From: Nocardioides agariphilus
GTDB lineage: Bacteria > Actinomycetota > Actinomycetes > Propionibacteriales > Nocardioidaceae
Reading direction: 5' to 3'
Assembly (NCBI RefSeq): GCF_015352445.1
Contig: NZ_JADKPO010000005.1
Coordinates: 1-64,000, forward strand
Length of the DNA stretch: 64,000 bases
In this document: in pieces, positions 49,799 through 58,673 of the stretch
Position numbering within the stretch: position 1 is the first letter of the stretch
Layout: each line of letters starts with the position of its first letter
Program-made: the position numbers and the translations under genes
The notes under the pieces: model-generated
Told to the model about the DNA's origin: nothing
What the model saw: only the letters and a program-made list of their open reading frames with translations
The model's database searches: none

Positions 49799-50236
49799 TC
49801 AGGCCCTCGGCACGGGAAGCTCGGACATCGGGTCCCAGCCGGAGCCGAGCCGCCTGCCGCTCAGCTCTGTCAAGGGCAGCTTGAGGAGCAGCGAACGGCT
49901 ACCGCTGGCCCAGGGGCGGGGAGCCCACGTGGCACGGATCCGGGCGATCTCGGTCGCATCGTCGAGGACGGCGAGGGTGCCGCGCACCATCACGCTCCAC
50001 CCGTGCTCGTAGCCGTGGTCGACATGGTCGGCCTCGAAGGCGACCCTGGTTCCAGGGCCGTGACGAGCCAGCAGCCCGTCCGGGGTGGTGGCGATGATGA
50101 CGGCGTCATTGGTCACGGAGTAGTTGACGGGCACCACGTGGGGCCCGTCGGGTGCGACGACGGCGAGGCGTCCGAGGATGCCTGCGCGCAGGAGCGCCTG
50201 GCACTCCGAGTACCTCAGCTCGTGCAATGCGGCCAT
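49799..50236 (-). CDS. Pyridoxamine 5'-phosphate oxidase-like split-barrel protein
   Basis: 145 residues. MAALHELRYSECQALLRAGI and LGRLAVVAPDGPHVVPVNYS then ARHGPGTRVAFEADHVDHGY and EHGWSVMVRGTLAVL are the typical opening of actinobacterial flavin/F420-binding split-barrel proteins. Several Rv-type members of this family lie in hypoxia regulons and bind FMN, F420 or heme; the cofactor here cannot be told. Similar protein at 62068. A hairpin separates it from the transporter gene upstream. Confidence 0.82.
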   Translation of the reverse strand: MAALHELRYSECQALLRAGILGRLAVVAPDGPHVVPVNYSVTNDAVIIATTPDGLLARHGPGTRVAFEADHVDHGYEHGWSVMVRGTLAVLDDATEIARIRATWAPRPWASGSRSLLLKLPLTELSGRRLGSGWDPMSELPVPRA

Positions 50237-50260
50237 GTCGCAGCTCCGTGGAGATGGATC

Positions 50261-50291
50261 GCGGCCCGGACCCCCGTGGGGCCCGGGCCGC
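50261..50291 (-). terminator. Hairpin between the YfcC-type and split-barrel genes
   Basis: 9-bp stem GCGGCCCGG/CCGGGCCGC with an inner C/G-rich extension. Follows the transporter stop (50325) on the minus strand. No U-run; probable terminator or attenuator. Confidence 0.5.
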
Positions 50292-50324
50292 CGTTGTCGG
50301 TCGTCGGCGCGAGACACGGCCTTC

Positions 50325-51860
50325 TCAGAGGGCCGCGCCGATGCCGATGATCACGACGCACAGCACCAGCAAGATGCCCACCAGAGGGAGCACGAAGCGC
50401 AGGTACTGGTCGTAGCGGACCTTGGCCAGGGCGAGTCCACCCATCACCACCGCCGAGGTCGGGGTGATCAGGTTGATGATCCCGGAGGCCGACTGGTAGG
50501 CCGTGACCACCATGGCCCGGGACACGCCGGCGAAGTCGGCCAGCGGGGCCAGGATCGGCATCGCCAGGGCGGCGTGCCCGGACGTCGACGGGACCAGGAA
50601 CGCCAGCGGCAGGTTGATCAGGAACATCACCGCGCCGAAGACGCCGGAGTCGGTGTTGCTGACCAGGTCCTCCATCGAGTGCAGGATCGTCCCGGTGATC
50701 TCGGAGTTGTTCATGATCACGGTGACGCCGCGCGCCAAGACGATGATCAGCCCGACCCCGATGAAGTCGCCGGCACCCTTGACGATGGTGTCGGTCAGGC
50801 CCTTCTCGCCCAGGCCGCCGATGAGGCCGACGACCAGAGACATCACGATGAACAGCGCCGCCAGCTCGGGGAAGTACCAGTCGAGCTGCCAGCCGTAGCT
50901 GGCCGCGTCGGGGCCGTTGATGACCTGTGCCCACGGCACGATCGCGAAGATCATGAACGCGAAGGTCAGCCCGACGATGCCCAGCACGCTCTTCTCGCGG
51001 CCGGTCAGGACAGGGACGTCGCGCAGGCCCTGGGCCCGCAGCTCGTCGTCACCGTCGACGTGGCCGACCATCGAGGTGGCCGGGTCCTTCTTGACCTTCC
51101 GCGCGTAACGCAGGACCCACCACACGCCGACGGGGACCAGCAGCACGTACATCAGGAACCGGAAGCCGATGCCGTCGCCGATCGAGATGTCCGCGGCGTC
51201 GGAGGCGACTCCGGTGGCGAACGGGTTCACCGTCGAGGCGAGCACGCCGATGCCGGCGCCGATGAGGATCGTGGCGGCCGCGACGAGGCGGTCGTAGCCC
51301 AGCGCCAGCATCAAGGGGATCAGCAGGGCGTAGAAGCCCAGCGTCTCCTCGGCCATCCCCTCGGTCGTGCCACCGATGGAGAACAGCACCATCAGCACCG
51401 CGATCAGGACGGCGCCCCGGGTCTTGGTGCGCTGCGCGATGCGCGCCACTCCGTTGTCGATCGCCCCGGTCCGCATGGCCATCGTGATGAAGACTCCGAT
51501 GGCCAGGACGAACAGGAAGACGCCAGCGGCGCCGTACAGCTCACCGCTCTCGTAGGGACCGATGTAGCCGTCGGGGTTGATGACACCGTAGAGACCGTTG
51601 ATCGGAGCCAGGAACAGCTCCATCAGCCGGTCGCCGAACGAGAGTCCGGCCTGCGTGGCCTCGTAGCTGCCGGGGATGGGGCGACCCGAGTCGGCATCGG
51701 TCGCGTAGGTGCCGGTGGGGACGATGAAGGCCAGCAGCCAGACCGCGATCGTGACGCCGAACAGCACCGTGAAGGCGCTGGGGAAGTGGAAGGACCTCGG
51801 CTCCTTCGCCGGAGCGGTGGTCTTGTGGGCCGCCCTCGGCGGCGCTTGCTTGGTGGCCAT
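50325..51860 (-). CDS. YfcC/ArcD-type arginine-ornithine antiporter family protein
   Basis: 511 residues with 11-13 helices. SFHFPSAFTVLFGVTIAVWL at the N-terminus, FSIGGTTEGMAEETLGFYAL, GAGIGVLASTVNPFATGVAS and VFGAVMFLINLPLAFLVPST then SGHAALAMPILAPLADFAGV are typical of YfcC (COG1288) carriers. Divergent from arcABC with 161 bp between, it would exchange arginine for ornithine, the step that completes the arginine deiminase pathway. Substrate is inferred from context; relatives also move basic amino acids or dicarboxylates. Confidence 0.85.
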   Translation of the reverse strand: MATKQAPPRAAHKTTAPAKEPRSFHFPSAFTVLFGVTIAVWLLAFIVPTGTYATDADSGRPIPGSYEATQAGLSFGDRLMELFLAPINGLYGVINPDGYIGPYESGELYGAAGVFLFVLAIGVFITMAMRTGAIDNGVARIAQRTKTRGAVLIAVLMVLFSIGGTTEGMAEETLGFYALLIPLMLALGYDRLVAAATILIGAGIGVLASTVNPFATGVASDAADISIGDGIGFRFLMYVLLVPVGVWWVLRYARKVKKDPATSMVGHVDGDDELRAQGLRDVPVLTGREKSVLGIVGLTFAFMIFAIVPWAQVINGPDAASYGWQLDWYFPELAALFIVMSLVVGLIGGLGEKGLTDTIVKGAGDFIGVGLIIVLARGVTVIMNNSEITGTILHSMEDLVSNTDSGVFGAVMFLINLPLAFLVPSTSGHAALAMPILAPLADFAGVSRAMVVTAYQSASGIINLITPTSAVVMGGLALAKVRYDQYLRFVLPLVGILLVLCVVIIGIGAAL

Positions 51861-51949
51861 GGTTCGTCCTTTCGCGAAGCGCATCTGCGCCGACTCCACG
51901 CAACCACTGCTGAGGTTTTCCTGAGAGGTGTCCACGGACCCGTTGCCGG

Positions 51950-51963
51950 GGGACCTTCGACCC
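51950..51963. promoter_or_regulatory. DevR/DosR-like box between the transporter and arcA
   Basis: GGGAC-CTTC-GACCC, 9 of 10 positions. Centre about 65 bp before arcA (52022) and 97 bp before the transporter start (51860), so it could serve both directions. Confidence 0.6.
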
Positions 51964-52021
51964 CTCCGCCCGGGGGGCGCCGCGCTGGAAGGTGAGGAGG
52001 TCCAGAGAGGAGTGCCATGCC

Positions 52022-53263
52022 ATGAACCGGAACCTGCACGTCGACTCGGAGGTCGGCCGCCTGCGACAGGTGATCCTGCACCGGCCAGACCTCGAGCTGA
52101 AGAGGCTGACCCCGACCAACCACGACGAGTACCTCTTCGACGACGTGCTCTGGGTCAAGCGCGCCAAGCAGGAGCACGACGCCTTCGCCGAGACCCTGCG
52201 GGACCTCGGCGTCGAGGTGCACATGCTCGACCAGCTGCTGACCGAGACCCTGGCCATCCCGGAGGCCCGCAAGTACGTGCTGGAGGAGGCCCTCGACGAG
52301 CGCGTCTACGGCCCGATGGCTCTCGACAGCCTGCACCAGGTCTTCGGCTCCATGAGCGACAGCGAGCTCACCGAGTACCTCATCGGCGGCATGACCAAGC
52401 GCGAGCTTCTCGAGCGCACCGACGAGCCGTCCTCGGTCGTCGTCCAGGCGCTCGGCCTCGACGACCTGCTGCTGCCTCCGCTGCCCAACCACCTGTTCAC
52501 GCGCGACACGTCCGCCTGGATCTTCGACGGGGTGTCGATCAACGCGATGCGCAAGCGGGCCAGGATCCGCGAGACGATCCACTACGAGGCGATCTACCGC
52601 TGGCATCCGTTCTTCGCGGACGCCAGGTTCCACGTCTGGTCCGAGGGCACGGTCAACGGGCAGGCCACCACCGAGGGCGGCGACATCCTCGTGCTCGGCC
52701 GCGGCGCCGTCCTCATCGGCATGAGCGAGCGGACCACCCCTCAGGGCGTCGAACGCCTGGCCAGGCGACTCTTCCGGGCAGGCAGCGCCACCAAGATCGT
52801 GGCCCTGTCCATGCCGCAGAAGCGGGCCTTCATGCACCTCGACACGGTCATGACGATGGTCGACGAGCACACCTTCACCAAGTACGTCGGGCTCGGGATG
52901 CTGCCGTCCTACACGATCGAGCCCGGCAACGCCGGTGACGAGCCGGGACACGAGCTGAAGGTGACGCCGCACCCGGCCGAGGAGATGCACGGCACCATCG
53001 CGCGCGCGCTGGGCATCGAGCAGATCCGCGTCCTCTCCGCGACCCAGGACGTCCAGGCCGCCGAGCGCGAGCAATGGGACGACGGCTGCAACGTACTCGC
53101 CGTCAGTCCCGGACTCGTCGTCGCCTACGAGCGCAACGTCACCACCAACACCTACCTGCGCAAGAAGGGCATCGAGGTCGTGACCATCCAAGGCAGCGAG
53201 CTCGGACGCGGCCGCGGCGGGCCTCGCTGCATGACCTGCCCCATCGAACGAGAAGGGATCTGA
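52022..53263 (+). CDS. arcA: Arginine deiminase
   Basis: 413 residues. Conserved N-terminus [40 protein letters not shown] (Asp/Arg of the active site), [20 protein letters not shown] (guanidinium site), [20 protein letters not shown] (catalytic His) and the C-terminal [19 protein letters not shown] with the nucleophilic Cys. It turns arginine into citrulline and ammonia. RBS AGAGAGGAG. First gene of arcABC; 5 bp to arcB. A short overlapping ATG (52019-52021 CATGCC) lies just upstream but is out of frame. Confidence 0.96.
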   Translation: MNRNLHVDSEVGRLRQVILHRPDLELKRLTPTNHDEYLFDDVLWVKRAKQEHDAFAETLRDLGVEVHMLDQLLTETLAIPEARKYVLEEALDERVYGPMALDSLHQVFGSMSDSELTEYLIGGMTKRELLERTDEPSSVVVQALGLDDLLLPPLPNHLFTRDTSAWIFDGVSINAMRKRARIRETIHYEAIYRWHPFFADARFHVWSEGTVNGQATTEGGDILVLGRGAVLIGMSERTTPQGVERLARRLFRAGSATKIVALSMPQKRAFMHLDTVMTMVDEHTFTKYVGLGMLPSYTIEPGNAGDEPGHELKVTPHPAEEMHGTIARALGIEQIRVLSATQDVQAAEREQWDDGCNVLAVSPGLVVAYERNVTTNTYLRKKGIEVVTIQGSELGRGRGGPRCMTCPIEREGI

Positions 53264-53268
53264 GCACC

Positions 53269-54270
53269 GTGGCCTTCAACCTCCGCAACCGCAGCTTCGT
53301 CAAGGAGGTCGACTTCACTCCCCAGGAGTGGAAGTTCCTCCTCGACCTCGCCGCCGAGCTCAAGCGGGCGAAGTACGCCGGCACCGAGCGTCCGCGGCTG
53401 ACCGGCAAGAACATCGCCCTCATCTTCGAGAAGACCTCCACCCGGACCCGGTGCGCGTTCGAGGTCGCTGCCTTCGACCAGGGGGCCCGGGTGACCTACC
53501 TCGACCCGACCGGCTCCCAGATCGGGCACAAGGAGTCGATGGCGGACACCGCTCGCGTGCTCGGCCGCATGTACGACGGCATCGAGTACCGCGGCTCTGC
53601 GCAGACCAACGTGGAGACGCTGGCCGCGCAGGCAGGAGTGCCCGTCTGGAACGGCTTGACCGACGAGTGGCACCCCACGCAGACGCTGTGCGACATGCTC
53701 ACCATGCGCGAGCACTGTGACCGCCACGACCAGGAGATCGCGTTCGCCTACCTGGGGGATGCCCGCAACAACGTGGGCAACTCGCTGCTGGTCGCCGGCG
53801 CCATGATGGGGATGGACGTGCGGATCGTGGCGCCCAGGGCCCTGTGGAACCCCGAGAACGTCATCGACCAGGCGCTCGGGATCGCCGAGACGACCGGCGC
53901 CCGCATCACGCACACCGAGGACGTTGCCGAGGGCGTCGCGGGCGTCGACTACCTCTACACCGACGTGTGGGTCTCGATGGGCGAGCCCCGGGAGGTGTGG
54001 GCCGAGCGGATCGACCTGCTGCGGCCCTACCAGGTCAACATCGCCACGGTGAAGGCGACCGGCAACCCCGACGTCAAGTTCATGCACTGCCTGCCGGCGT
54101 TCCACGACCGCCACACCAAGGTGGGGGAGGAGCTGTTCCAGCAGACCGGCATGGACGCGCTCGAGGTGACCGACGACGTCTTCGAGTCGGAGCACTCGAT
54201 CGTCTTCGACCAGGCCGAGAACCGGATGCACACCATCAAGGCCGTGCTCGTGGCCACCCTGGGCGCCTGA
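53269..54270 (+). CDS. arcB: Ornithine carbamoyltransferase, catabolic
   Basis: 333 residues. Carbamoyl-phosphate loop [44 protein letters not shown] in [18 protein letters not shown], and HCLP in [20 protein letters not shown], all usual for the catabolic enzyme. It phosphorolyses citrulline to carbamoyl phosphate and ornithine. GTG 53269 starts 5 bp after the arcA stop. ArcB is followed by arcC after 14 bp. Confidence 0.96.
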   Translation: MAFNLRNRSFVKEVDFTPQEWKFLLDLAAELKRAKYAGTERPRLTGKNIALIFEKTSTRTRCAFEVAAFDQGARVTYLDPTGSQIGHKESMADTARVLGRMYDGIEYRGSAQTNVETLAAQAGVPVWNGLTDEWHPTQTLCDMLTMREHCDRHDQEIAFAYLGDARNNVGNSLLVAGAMMGMDVRIVAPRALWNPENVIDQALGIAETTGARITHTEDVAEGVAGVDYLYTDVWVSMGEPREVWAERIDLLRPYQVNIATVKATGNPDVKFMHCLPAFHDRHTKVGEELFQQTGMDALEVTDDVFESEHSIVFDQAENRMHTIKAVLVATLGA

Positions 54271-54284
54271 GATGGACTCGTGAG

Positions 54285-55235
54285 ATGCGCATCGTCGTCG
54301 CCCTCGGTGGGAACGCGCTGCTCCAGCGCGGACAGAAGCCCGACGCCGAGGTGCAGGAGGCCAACGTACGACGTGCTGTCGAGTCGCTGGCCCCGCTCGC
54401 GGCCGAGCACGAGCTCGTGGTCACCCACGGCAACGGCCCACAGGTCGGGGTGCTGGCGCTGCAGAGCGCGTCGGACCCGCACCTGACCACGCCGTACCCG
54501 TTCGACGTCCTGGGCGCCCAGACCCAAGGGATGATCGGCTACTGGCTGCTCCAGGCGATGCAGAACCGCCTGCCCGGTCGTCAGGTCGCCGCGATCATCA
54601 ACCAGACGCTGGTCGAGGCGGCCGACCCCGCATTCGCCGACCCCACCAAGTTCGTCGGCGAGATGTACACCCGTGAGCAGGCGGCCCGCCTGGCCTCCGA
54701 CCGCGGCTGGGTGGTCAAGCCGGACGGCGACGGCTGGCGCCGGGTCGTCGGGTCACCCCGCCCGCAGCGGGTCGTGGAGACCCGGCTGATCCGCCTGCTT
54801 CTGGAGAGCGGCGCGGTCGTGGTCTGCGCTGGTGGCGGGGGAGTGCCGGTCATCCGCGACGAGCGGGGCGACCTGCAGGGCGTCGAGGCGGTCGTGGACA
54901 AGGACCTGACCAGTGCGGTGCTCGCCGAGGCGCTCGACGCCGACGTGCTCCTGGTCGTCACCGACGTCGAGCACGTCCTGCGTGACTTCGGCACGCCCGA
55001 CGCGGCGCCCATCCTGCGCGAGACCCCGGCCGGCCTGCGCAGCCTCGACTTCGCGGCCGGATCGATGGGGCCCAAGGTGGACGCCGTCTGTCGGTTCGTC
55101 GAGCTCACTGGTGGCATGGCCGCCATCGGCTCGCTCGACGACGCGGTGGCGATCCTCGCCGGCGAGTCGGGCACCATCGTGACCCCCAACGGACGGTACG
55201 ACGCAGCGACGACCGCAGGTCCTCGCAAGCGCTGA
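54285..55235 (+). CDS. arcC: Carbamate kinase
   Basis: 316 residues. RIVVALGGNALLQRGQ, ELVVTHGNGPQVGVLALQSA, AIINQTLVEAADPAFADPTK, VVCAGGGGVPVIRDERGD and VDKDLTSAVLAEALDADVLL then AAGSMGPKVDAVCRFVELTG are the family motifs. It makes ATP from carbamoyl phosphate, releasing ammonia and CO2: the energy-yielding step of the pathway. Last gene of the operon; its stop lies 11 bp from the stop of the convergent channel gene, with no room for a separate terminator. Confidence 0.96.
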   Translation: MRIVVALGGNALLQRGQKPDAEVQEANVRRAVESLAPLAAEHELVVTHGNGPQVGVLALQSASDPHLTTPYPFDVLGAQTQGMIGYWLLQAMQNRLPGRQVAAIINQTLVEAADPAFADPTKFVGEMYTREQAARLASDRGWVVKPDGDGWRRVVGSPRPQRVVETRLIRLLLESGAVVVCAGGGGVPVIRDERGDLQGVEAVVDKDLTSAVLAEALDADVLLVVTDVEHVLRDFGTPDAAPILRETPAGLRSLDFAAGSMGPKVDAVCRFVELTGGMAAIGSLDDAVAILAGESGTIVTPNGRYDAATTAGPRKR

Positions 55236-55246
55236 CCCGAGGGTGA

Positions 55247-56311
55247 CTACAGGCTCGACAGCTGTGCGAGCGAGTCGAGCTCGGACTCCGTCCCCAAGGC
55301 GATCAGCACCGAACCGGCGGGCAGGACCAGATCGTCAGGCGGATGCGGCTCGAAGGGCAGCCCGGTGCCCCGCCGCACGGCCAGCACCAGGGCGCCGGTG
55401 CGCTGCTGGAGCTCGAGCTCGCCCACCGACCTGCCGACCATCGAGGAACCGCGCTCGATGTGCACCTCCTGGACCTGGAAGTCCATCTCGTCGTCGTGCA
55501 TGACGACGTCGAGGAACTCCGCTACGTCCGGCTGCAGGGCGAAGACCGCCATCCGGCGACCGCCGATGCGCTGGGGGTTGACCGCCCGGTCGGCTCCGGC
55601 CAGCACGAGCTTGGCCTTCGAGCCGGTGGTCCGGGCGCGGGCGATGATCACCAGGTCCGGCCTGATCGCGCGCGCGGACAGCGTGACGTAGACGGTGTCG
55701 GCGTCGGTGTCGAGGGCCGCGATCACTGCGCGGGCACGGTCGATCCCGGCCTCACACAGCACGGTGTCGTCGGTGACGTCGCCGCACAGGTGGGCAGTGC
55801 CGGTGGGCACCTGCTCCAGACGGGCCGGGTCGTTGTCGACGACGACCAGGCGATGACCGTGCGCGGCGAGGAACTCCGCCGCCGAGCGTCCCACCCGGCC
55901 GTATCCGCAGATGATGACGTGGTCGTGCATGGCCGCGATGTCCCTGTCCATGTGGCGCCTCTCCAGGTGTTCGCGGAGGTGGCCCTCGGTGACCGCCTCG
56001 AGGATGACACTGAGGTTGTAGAGAACGGTCCCGACGCCGAGCAGGATCAGCACGATCGTGAAGACCTGTCCCGCGGGGGTCAGCGGCCTGACCTCGCGGA
56101 AGCCGACCGTGGCCACCGTGGTGACCGTCTGGTAGACCGCCTCGAGGAGCGTGAAGCCCAGCAGCACGTACCCCGTCGTACCGAGGATCGTCACCGCGGC
56201 GAGGCCGACCAGCGCCTGACGGATCCGCTTCAGGCTCCTGCCGCCTCCGGCGCGCACGGCGCTCACCGGACCGGTCGTGCCGCGGTCGGGCCGGTGGACG
56301 GTCAGCACCAT
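55247..56311 (-). CDS. Two-helix potassium channel with RCK (TrkA-N/TrkA-C) domains
   Basis: 354 residues. A basic N-terminus, helix 1 (ALVGLAAVTILGTTGYVLLG), pore region with filter TVATVGFREV (canonical TVGYG replaced by TVGFR) and helix 2, then RCK domains: IICGYGRVGRSAAEFLAAHG with VVVDNDPARLEQVP and CGDVTDDTVLCEAGIDRARA (NAD-binding), and a C-terminal TrkA_C. The altered filter residues would affect selectivity. Ligand-gated potassium flux during energy stress is likely. Degenerate DevR-like box upstream. Confidence 0.85.
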   Translation of the reverse strand: MVLTVHRPDRGTTGPVSAVRAGGGRSLKRIRQALVGLAAVTILGTTGYVLLGFTLLEAVYQTVTTVATVGFREVRPLTPAGQVFTIVLILLGVGTVLYNLSVILEAVTEGHLREHLERRHMDRDIAAMHDHVIICGYGRVGRSAAEFLAAHGHRLVVVDNDPARLEQVPTGTAHLCGDVTDDTVLCEAGIDRARAVIAALDTDADTVYVTLSARAIRPDLVIIARARTTGSKAKLVLAGADRAVNPQRIGGRRMAVFALQPDVAEFLDVVMHDDEMDFQVQEVHIERGSSMVGRSVGELELQQRTGALVLAVRRGTGLPFEPHPPDDLVLPAGSVLIALGTESELDSLAQLSSL

Positions 56312-56338
56312 GGGACGCCTCCTCAGCTCGACTCTGCT

Positions 56339-56352
56339 GGGCGGTCGGTCCC
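56339..56352. promoter_or_regulatory. Degenerate DevR/DosR-like box before the channel gene
   Basis: GGGCG-GTCG-GTCCC, 8 of 10 positions, about 28-41 bp before the start at 56311. One exact half only; low confidence. Confidence 0.3.
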
Positions 56353-56422
56353 GTCGAACCGGGTCGAAGGCCCCGACGTCACGGGCCCCGCGACCGGACG
56401 AGGCGCGGTCGGTACGTGGGGG

Positions 56423-56806
56423 TCAGGACAGCTCGTCGGGGTCCGCGGGGGCGAACTCGCAGAACGCGTCGTAGGCCCGGGGGCCGTGAATGGTGGCGGG
56501 GCCGCCGTGCATCAGGAAGGTGACACCGATGGCCTCGGCTGCCTCCTGCCTCGAGGCGCCGGCCTGGGCAGCGGCCTGCGCGTGGGAGGCGATGCACCCG
56601 TCGCAGCCCTCGACCACGGCGATGGCCAGCGCGATCAGCTCCTTGGTGCGCACGTCCAGCGACCCTGCGGCGAACGCGGCGCGGTGCAGCTCCCCGAAGC
56701 CCCGGTAGACGTCGGGGACGGCGCGACGCAGCTGGCGGTGCAGGGGCGAGAGGTCGTCGAGGATGCGGCGGCCGTGGACCGAGTGGTCGGTCTCGAGGGT
56801 GGTCAT
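56423..56806 (-). CDS. AhpD-like / carboxymuconolactone decarboxylase family protein
   Basis: 127 residues. DVRTKELIALAIAVVEGCDG then CIASHAQAAAQAGASRQEAA contains CDGC with the following His (CxxC-x3-H), the AhpD redox site. It is the last gene of a thioredoxin - DUF302 - CstR-like - AhpD operon. It may take electrons from the thioredoxin encoded three genes upstream to reduce peroxides or polysulfides. Confidence 0.85.
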   Translation of the reverse strand: MTTLETDHSVHGRRILDDLSPLHRQLRRAVPDVYRGFGELHRAAFAAGSLDVRTKELIALAIAVVEGCDGCIASHAQAAAQAGASRQEAAEAIGVTFLMHGGPATIHGPRAYDAFCEFAPADPDELS

Positions 56807-56849
56807 CGGATGCTCCGTCTGTTGCGGGGTCGGGTGGGTGGTGGAGCTT

Positions 56850-57113
56850 TCACGCGAGGCCGAGGAAGAGCTTCTCCATCTTCTTCACGTCCACGCTGTC
56901 TGGCCCGTCGCCGGCCGCCATGCACTGCTGCAGGCCGGTGGCGACGATGGCGAAGCCGGTGCGTTCGAGCGCCTTCAAGACTGCGGCCAGCTGGGTCAGC
57001 ACGTCCTCGCAGTCCGCGCCGTCGTCCATCATCGAGATGACCTTCCCCAGGTGGCCATGGGCTCGTTTGGCGCGGTTGACGATGGCGCGCATCTCGGTGG
57101 GCTCGATCTCCAT
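56850..57113 (-). CDS. CsoR/RcnR-family repressor, CstR-like persulfide sensor
   Basis: 87 residues, all helical. Cys35 (DGADCEDVLTQLAAVLKALE) and Cys64 (ATGLQQCMAAG) are kept, but the histidine of the copper site, 25 residues after the first Cys, is Gly60. Two cysteines 29 apart and no His is the pattern of the persulfide sensor CstR, not of copper-binding CsoR. The conserved Glu/Tyr second shell is not obvious. It probably represses this operon through the GTATCCCCCC dyad at 57912 and lets go when Cys residues are persulfidated. Confidence 0.78.
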   Translation of the reverse strand: MEIEPTEMRAIVNRAKRAHGHLGKVISMMDDGADCEDVLTQLAAVLKALERTGFAIVATGLQQCMAAGDGPDSVDVKKMEKLFLGLA

Positions 57114-57114
57114 G

Positions 57115-57522
57115 TCAGGCTGCCTTCGTGGTGGTTGCCAGCGCCCGCAGGGCTGCCGACAGCCGGGAGCGCGCCTCGGCCGCGACCGCGTTGATCTCGG
57201 CGCCGTCTTCGAGGCGGCTCATCACTGCCGGGTCGACGGCCTCGACCACGGTGCCCGCGTCGGTGGTGCGCACCGTGACGTTGCAGGGGAGCAGGGCGGC
57301 GATGGACGGGGCCGCGCCCAGGGCGCGGTGAGCGAGCTCGGGACGGCAGGCGCCCAGGATCACCTGGTCGGGCACGTCGATGCCGAGCTTGGCGCGCATC
57401 GTGGCGCGCACGTCGATCTCGGTCAGCACGCCGAAACCCTGGTCGGCCAAGGCGGCCCTCACCTGGGGGACCACCTCGTCGTAGGGCCGCTCGAGGGTCA
57501 CCGCCATGGTGTAGCCGGTCAT
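57115..57522 (-). CDS. DUF302 family protein
   Basis: 135 residues. YDEVVPQVRAALADQGFGVL, TEIDVRATMRAKLG and VILGACRPELAHRALGAAPS with IAALLPCNVTVRTTDAGTVV is the standard DUF302 pattern (usually C-x-P near the middle and a C-N-V). Two cysteines (GAC and LPC) could react with sulfur species. Overlaps the thioredoxin gene by 4 bp (ATGA). Function unknown; DUF302 genes recur with sulfur and metal stress genes. Confidence 0.85.
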   Translation of the reverse strand: MTGYTMAVTLERPYDEVVPQVRAALADQGFGVLTEIDVRATMRAKLGIDVPDQVILGACRPELAHRALGAAPSIAALLPCNVTVRTTDAGTVVEAVDPAVMSRLEDGAEINAVAAEARSRLSAALRALATTTKAA

Positions 57523-57872
57523 GATGCGCGCTCGCTGGACGCGGCCTCGAGGTCCAGCCGCCGGATCGCCTCGATCAGTTGTTCCAGGGCAGCAGCCGGC
57601 AGTGCGCCTGGTTGCGAGAACACCAACTGGCCACCCTTGAAGGCCATCAGCGTCGGGATCGAGGTGATGCGGGCCTGTGCGGCCAGCTGACTCTCCGCCT
57701 CGGTGTCGACCTTGGCGAACACGACATCAGGGTGGGCGGCGGAGGCCGCCTCGAAGATCGGCGCGAACATCCGGCACGGCCCGCACCAGGAGGCCCAGAA
57801 GTCGACGAGGACGATCTCGTTCTCGTCGACGGTGCTGGTGAAGTCGGCAGCGGTGAGGTCGATGGTGCCCAC
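57519..57872 (-). CDS. Thioredoxin
   Basis: 117 residues. FWASWCGPCRMFAPIFEAAS holds the WCGPC active site, TSIPTLMAFKGGQLVFSQPG the cis-Pro loop. GTG 57872 follows AAAGGAG by 9 bases; the longer reading upstream crosses the operator and is not protein-like. First gene of trx - DUF302 - cstR-like - ahpD-like. As a persulfide or polysulfide reductase partner it would complete a reactive-sulfur defence operon. Confidence 0.9.
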   Translation of the reverse strand: MGTIDLTAADFTSTVDENEIVLVDFWASWCGPCRMFAPIFEAASAAHPDVVFAKVDTEAESQLAAQARITSIPTLMAFKGGQLVFSQPGALPAAALEQLIEAIRRLDLEAASSERAS

Positions 57873-57911
57873 GGGGGCGCTCCTTTGCTGAGGTTGGGTT
57901 ATGCTGTCATC

Positions 57912-57931
57912 GTATCCCCCCGGGGGGTTAC
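57912..57931. promoter_or_regulatory. CsoR/CstR-type operator
   Basis: GTATCCCCCCGGGGGGTTAC is self-complementary at 9 of 10 pairs, a G/C-tract dyad with TA edges as bound by CsoR and CstR repressors. It lies 40 bp before the thioredoxin start and 36 bp before the divergent small Cys/His protein at 57967, so it could control both. Confidence 0.75.
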
Positions 57932-57966
57932 GATCCAAGTCGTCGACACGAGCAGAGGGAATCGAT

Positions 57967-58128
57967 ATGTGTCATGCAGTGCGCTGCCGCACCTGCGGTC
58001 TGGTGACCTGGAGAGGGTGTGGGCGACATGTCGACCAGGTCCTGGCCGGCTATCCCGAGGAGGCCCGTTGCGAGGGCCACGAGGCTGCGCCCCGCGCCGG
58101 TCTTCTCGGCTGGCTCACTCGCCGGTAG
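57967..58128 (+). CDS. 53-residue Cys/His-rich small protein
   Basis: MCHAVRCRTCGLVTWRGCGR then HVDQVLAGYPEEARCEGH gives five cysteines and three histidines, including C-x2-C (CRTC) and C-x-R-H, in a likely zinc or metal-binding knuckle. RBS GAGGGA before ATG 57967. It diverges from the thioredoxin operon across the CsoR/CstR operator. Small proteins of this shape are common near actinobacterial sulfur and metal genes, but no role is proven. Stop 8 bp before the convergent DsrE gene end. Confidence 0.7.
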   Translation: MCHAVRCRTCGLVTWRGCGRHVDQVLAGYPEEARCEGHEAAPRAGLLGWLTRR

Positions 58129-58135
58129 CCGGGTC

Positions 58136-58660
58136 TCAGATGAACAGCAGCTGCGCGCCGGCGGTCTTCTCGATGAAGTCCGATGCGCTGATGATCGCCT
58201 CGACCTCGTCGTAGAGGTCGTCCAGCTCCAGGTGCTGCATGTCGGCCGACATCCGGCACGCCCACAGGTGACCGCCCGAGTCGACGATCTGCTGCAGGAA
58301 CTCCGGTACGTCGGGCACGCCGAGGTCGGCGATCGTCCTGCGCAGCTGGTGGGTCGCCATCGCGGTCATACCGGGCAGGCCGCCGAGGCCCTGCGGCAGG
58401 TGTGTTGCGGTGTTGCCCAGCATCGTGAACTTGAGGTCGCCCATGGTCTTCTTGTTGATCATGTCGAAGCCCCAGAACGTGAAGAACAGGTGCGTCTCGA
58501 TGCCCTCGCCGAGGGCGGCGTTGGCCAGGATCAGCCCGGGGTAGGCCATGTCGAGGTTGCCCTTGGAGCAGATGATCGCGAGCTTGCGGCCCGAGTCGAC
58601 GTCGCCGAACGACGGCACGAGCGGCGACTCGACGGTCTCGGGAGCGGGCGTGGTGGTCAT
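58136..58660 (-). CDS. DsrE/F-like (DsrE2) protein
   Basis: 174 residues. KLAIICSKGNLDMAYPGLIL, ANAALGEGIETHLFFTFWGF and GGHLWACRMSADMQHLELDD are diagnostic of the DsrE2 (COG2210) group; the two cysteines (ICSKG and WACRM) fit sulfur carriage. These proteins move persulfide sulfur together with TusA/DsrC-type carriers. Last gene of the long operon; 13 bp after the dsrC-like gene. Confidence 0.88.
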   Translation of the reverse strand: MTTTPAPETVESPLVPSFGDVDSGRKLAIICSKGNLDMAYPGLILANAALGEGIETHLFFTFWGFDMINKKTMGDLKFTMLGNTATHLPQGLGGLPGMTAMATHQLRRTIADLGVPDVPEFLQQIVDSGGHLWACRMSADMQHLELDDLYDEVEAIISASDFIEKTAGAQLLFI

Positions 58661-58673
58661 GGTCCTTCTCCTC

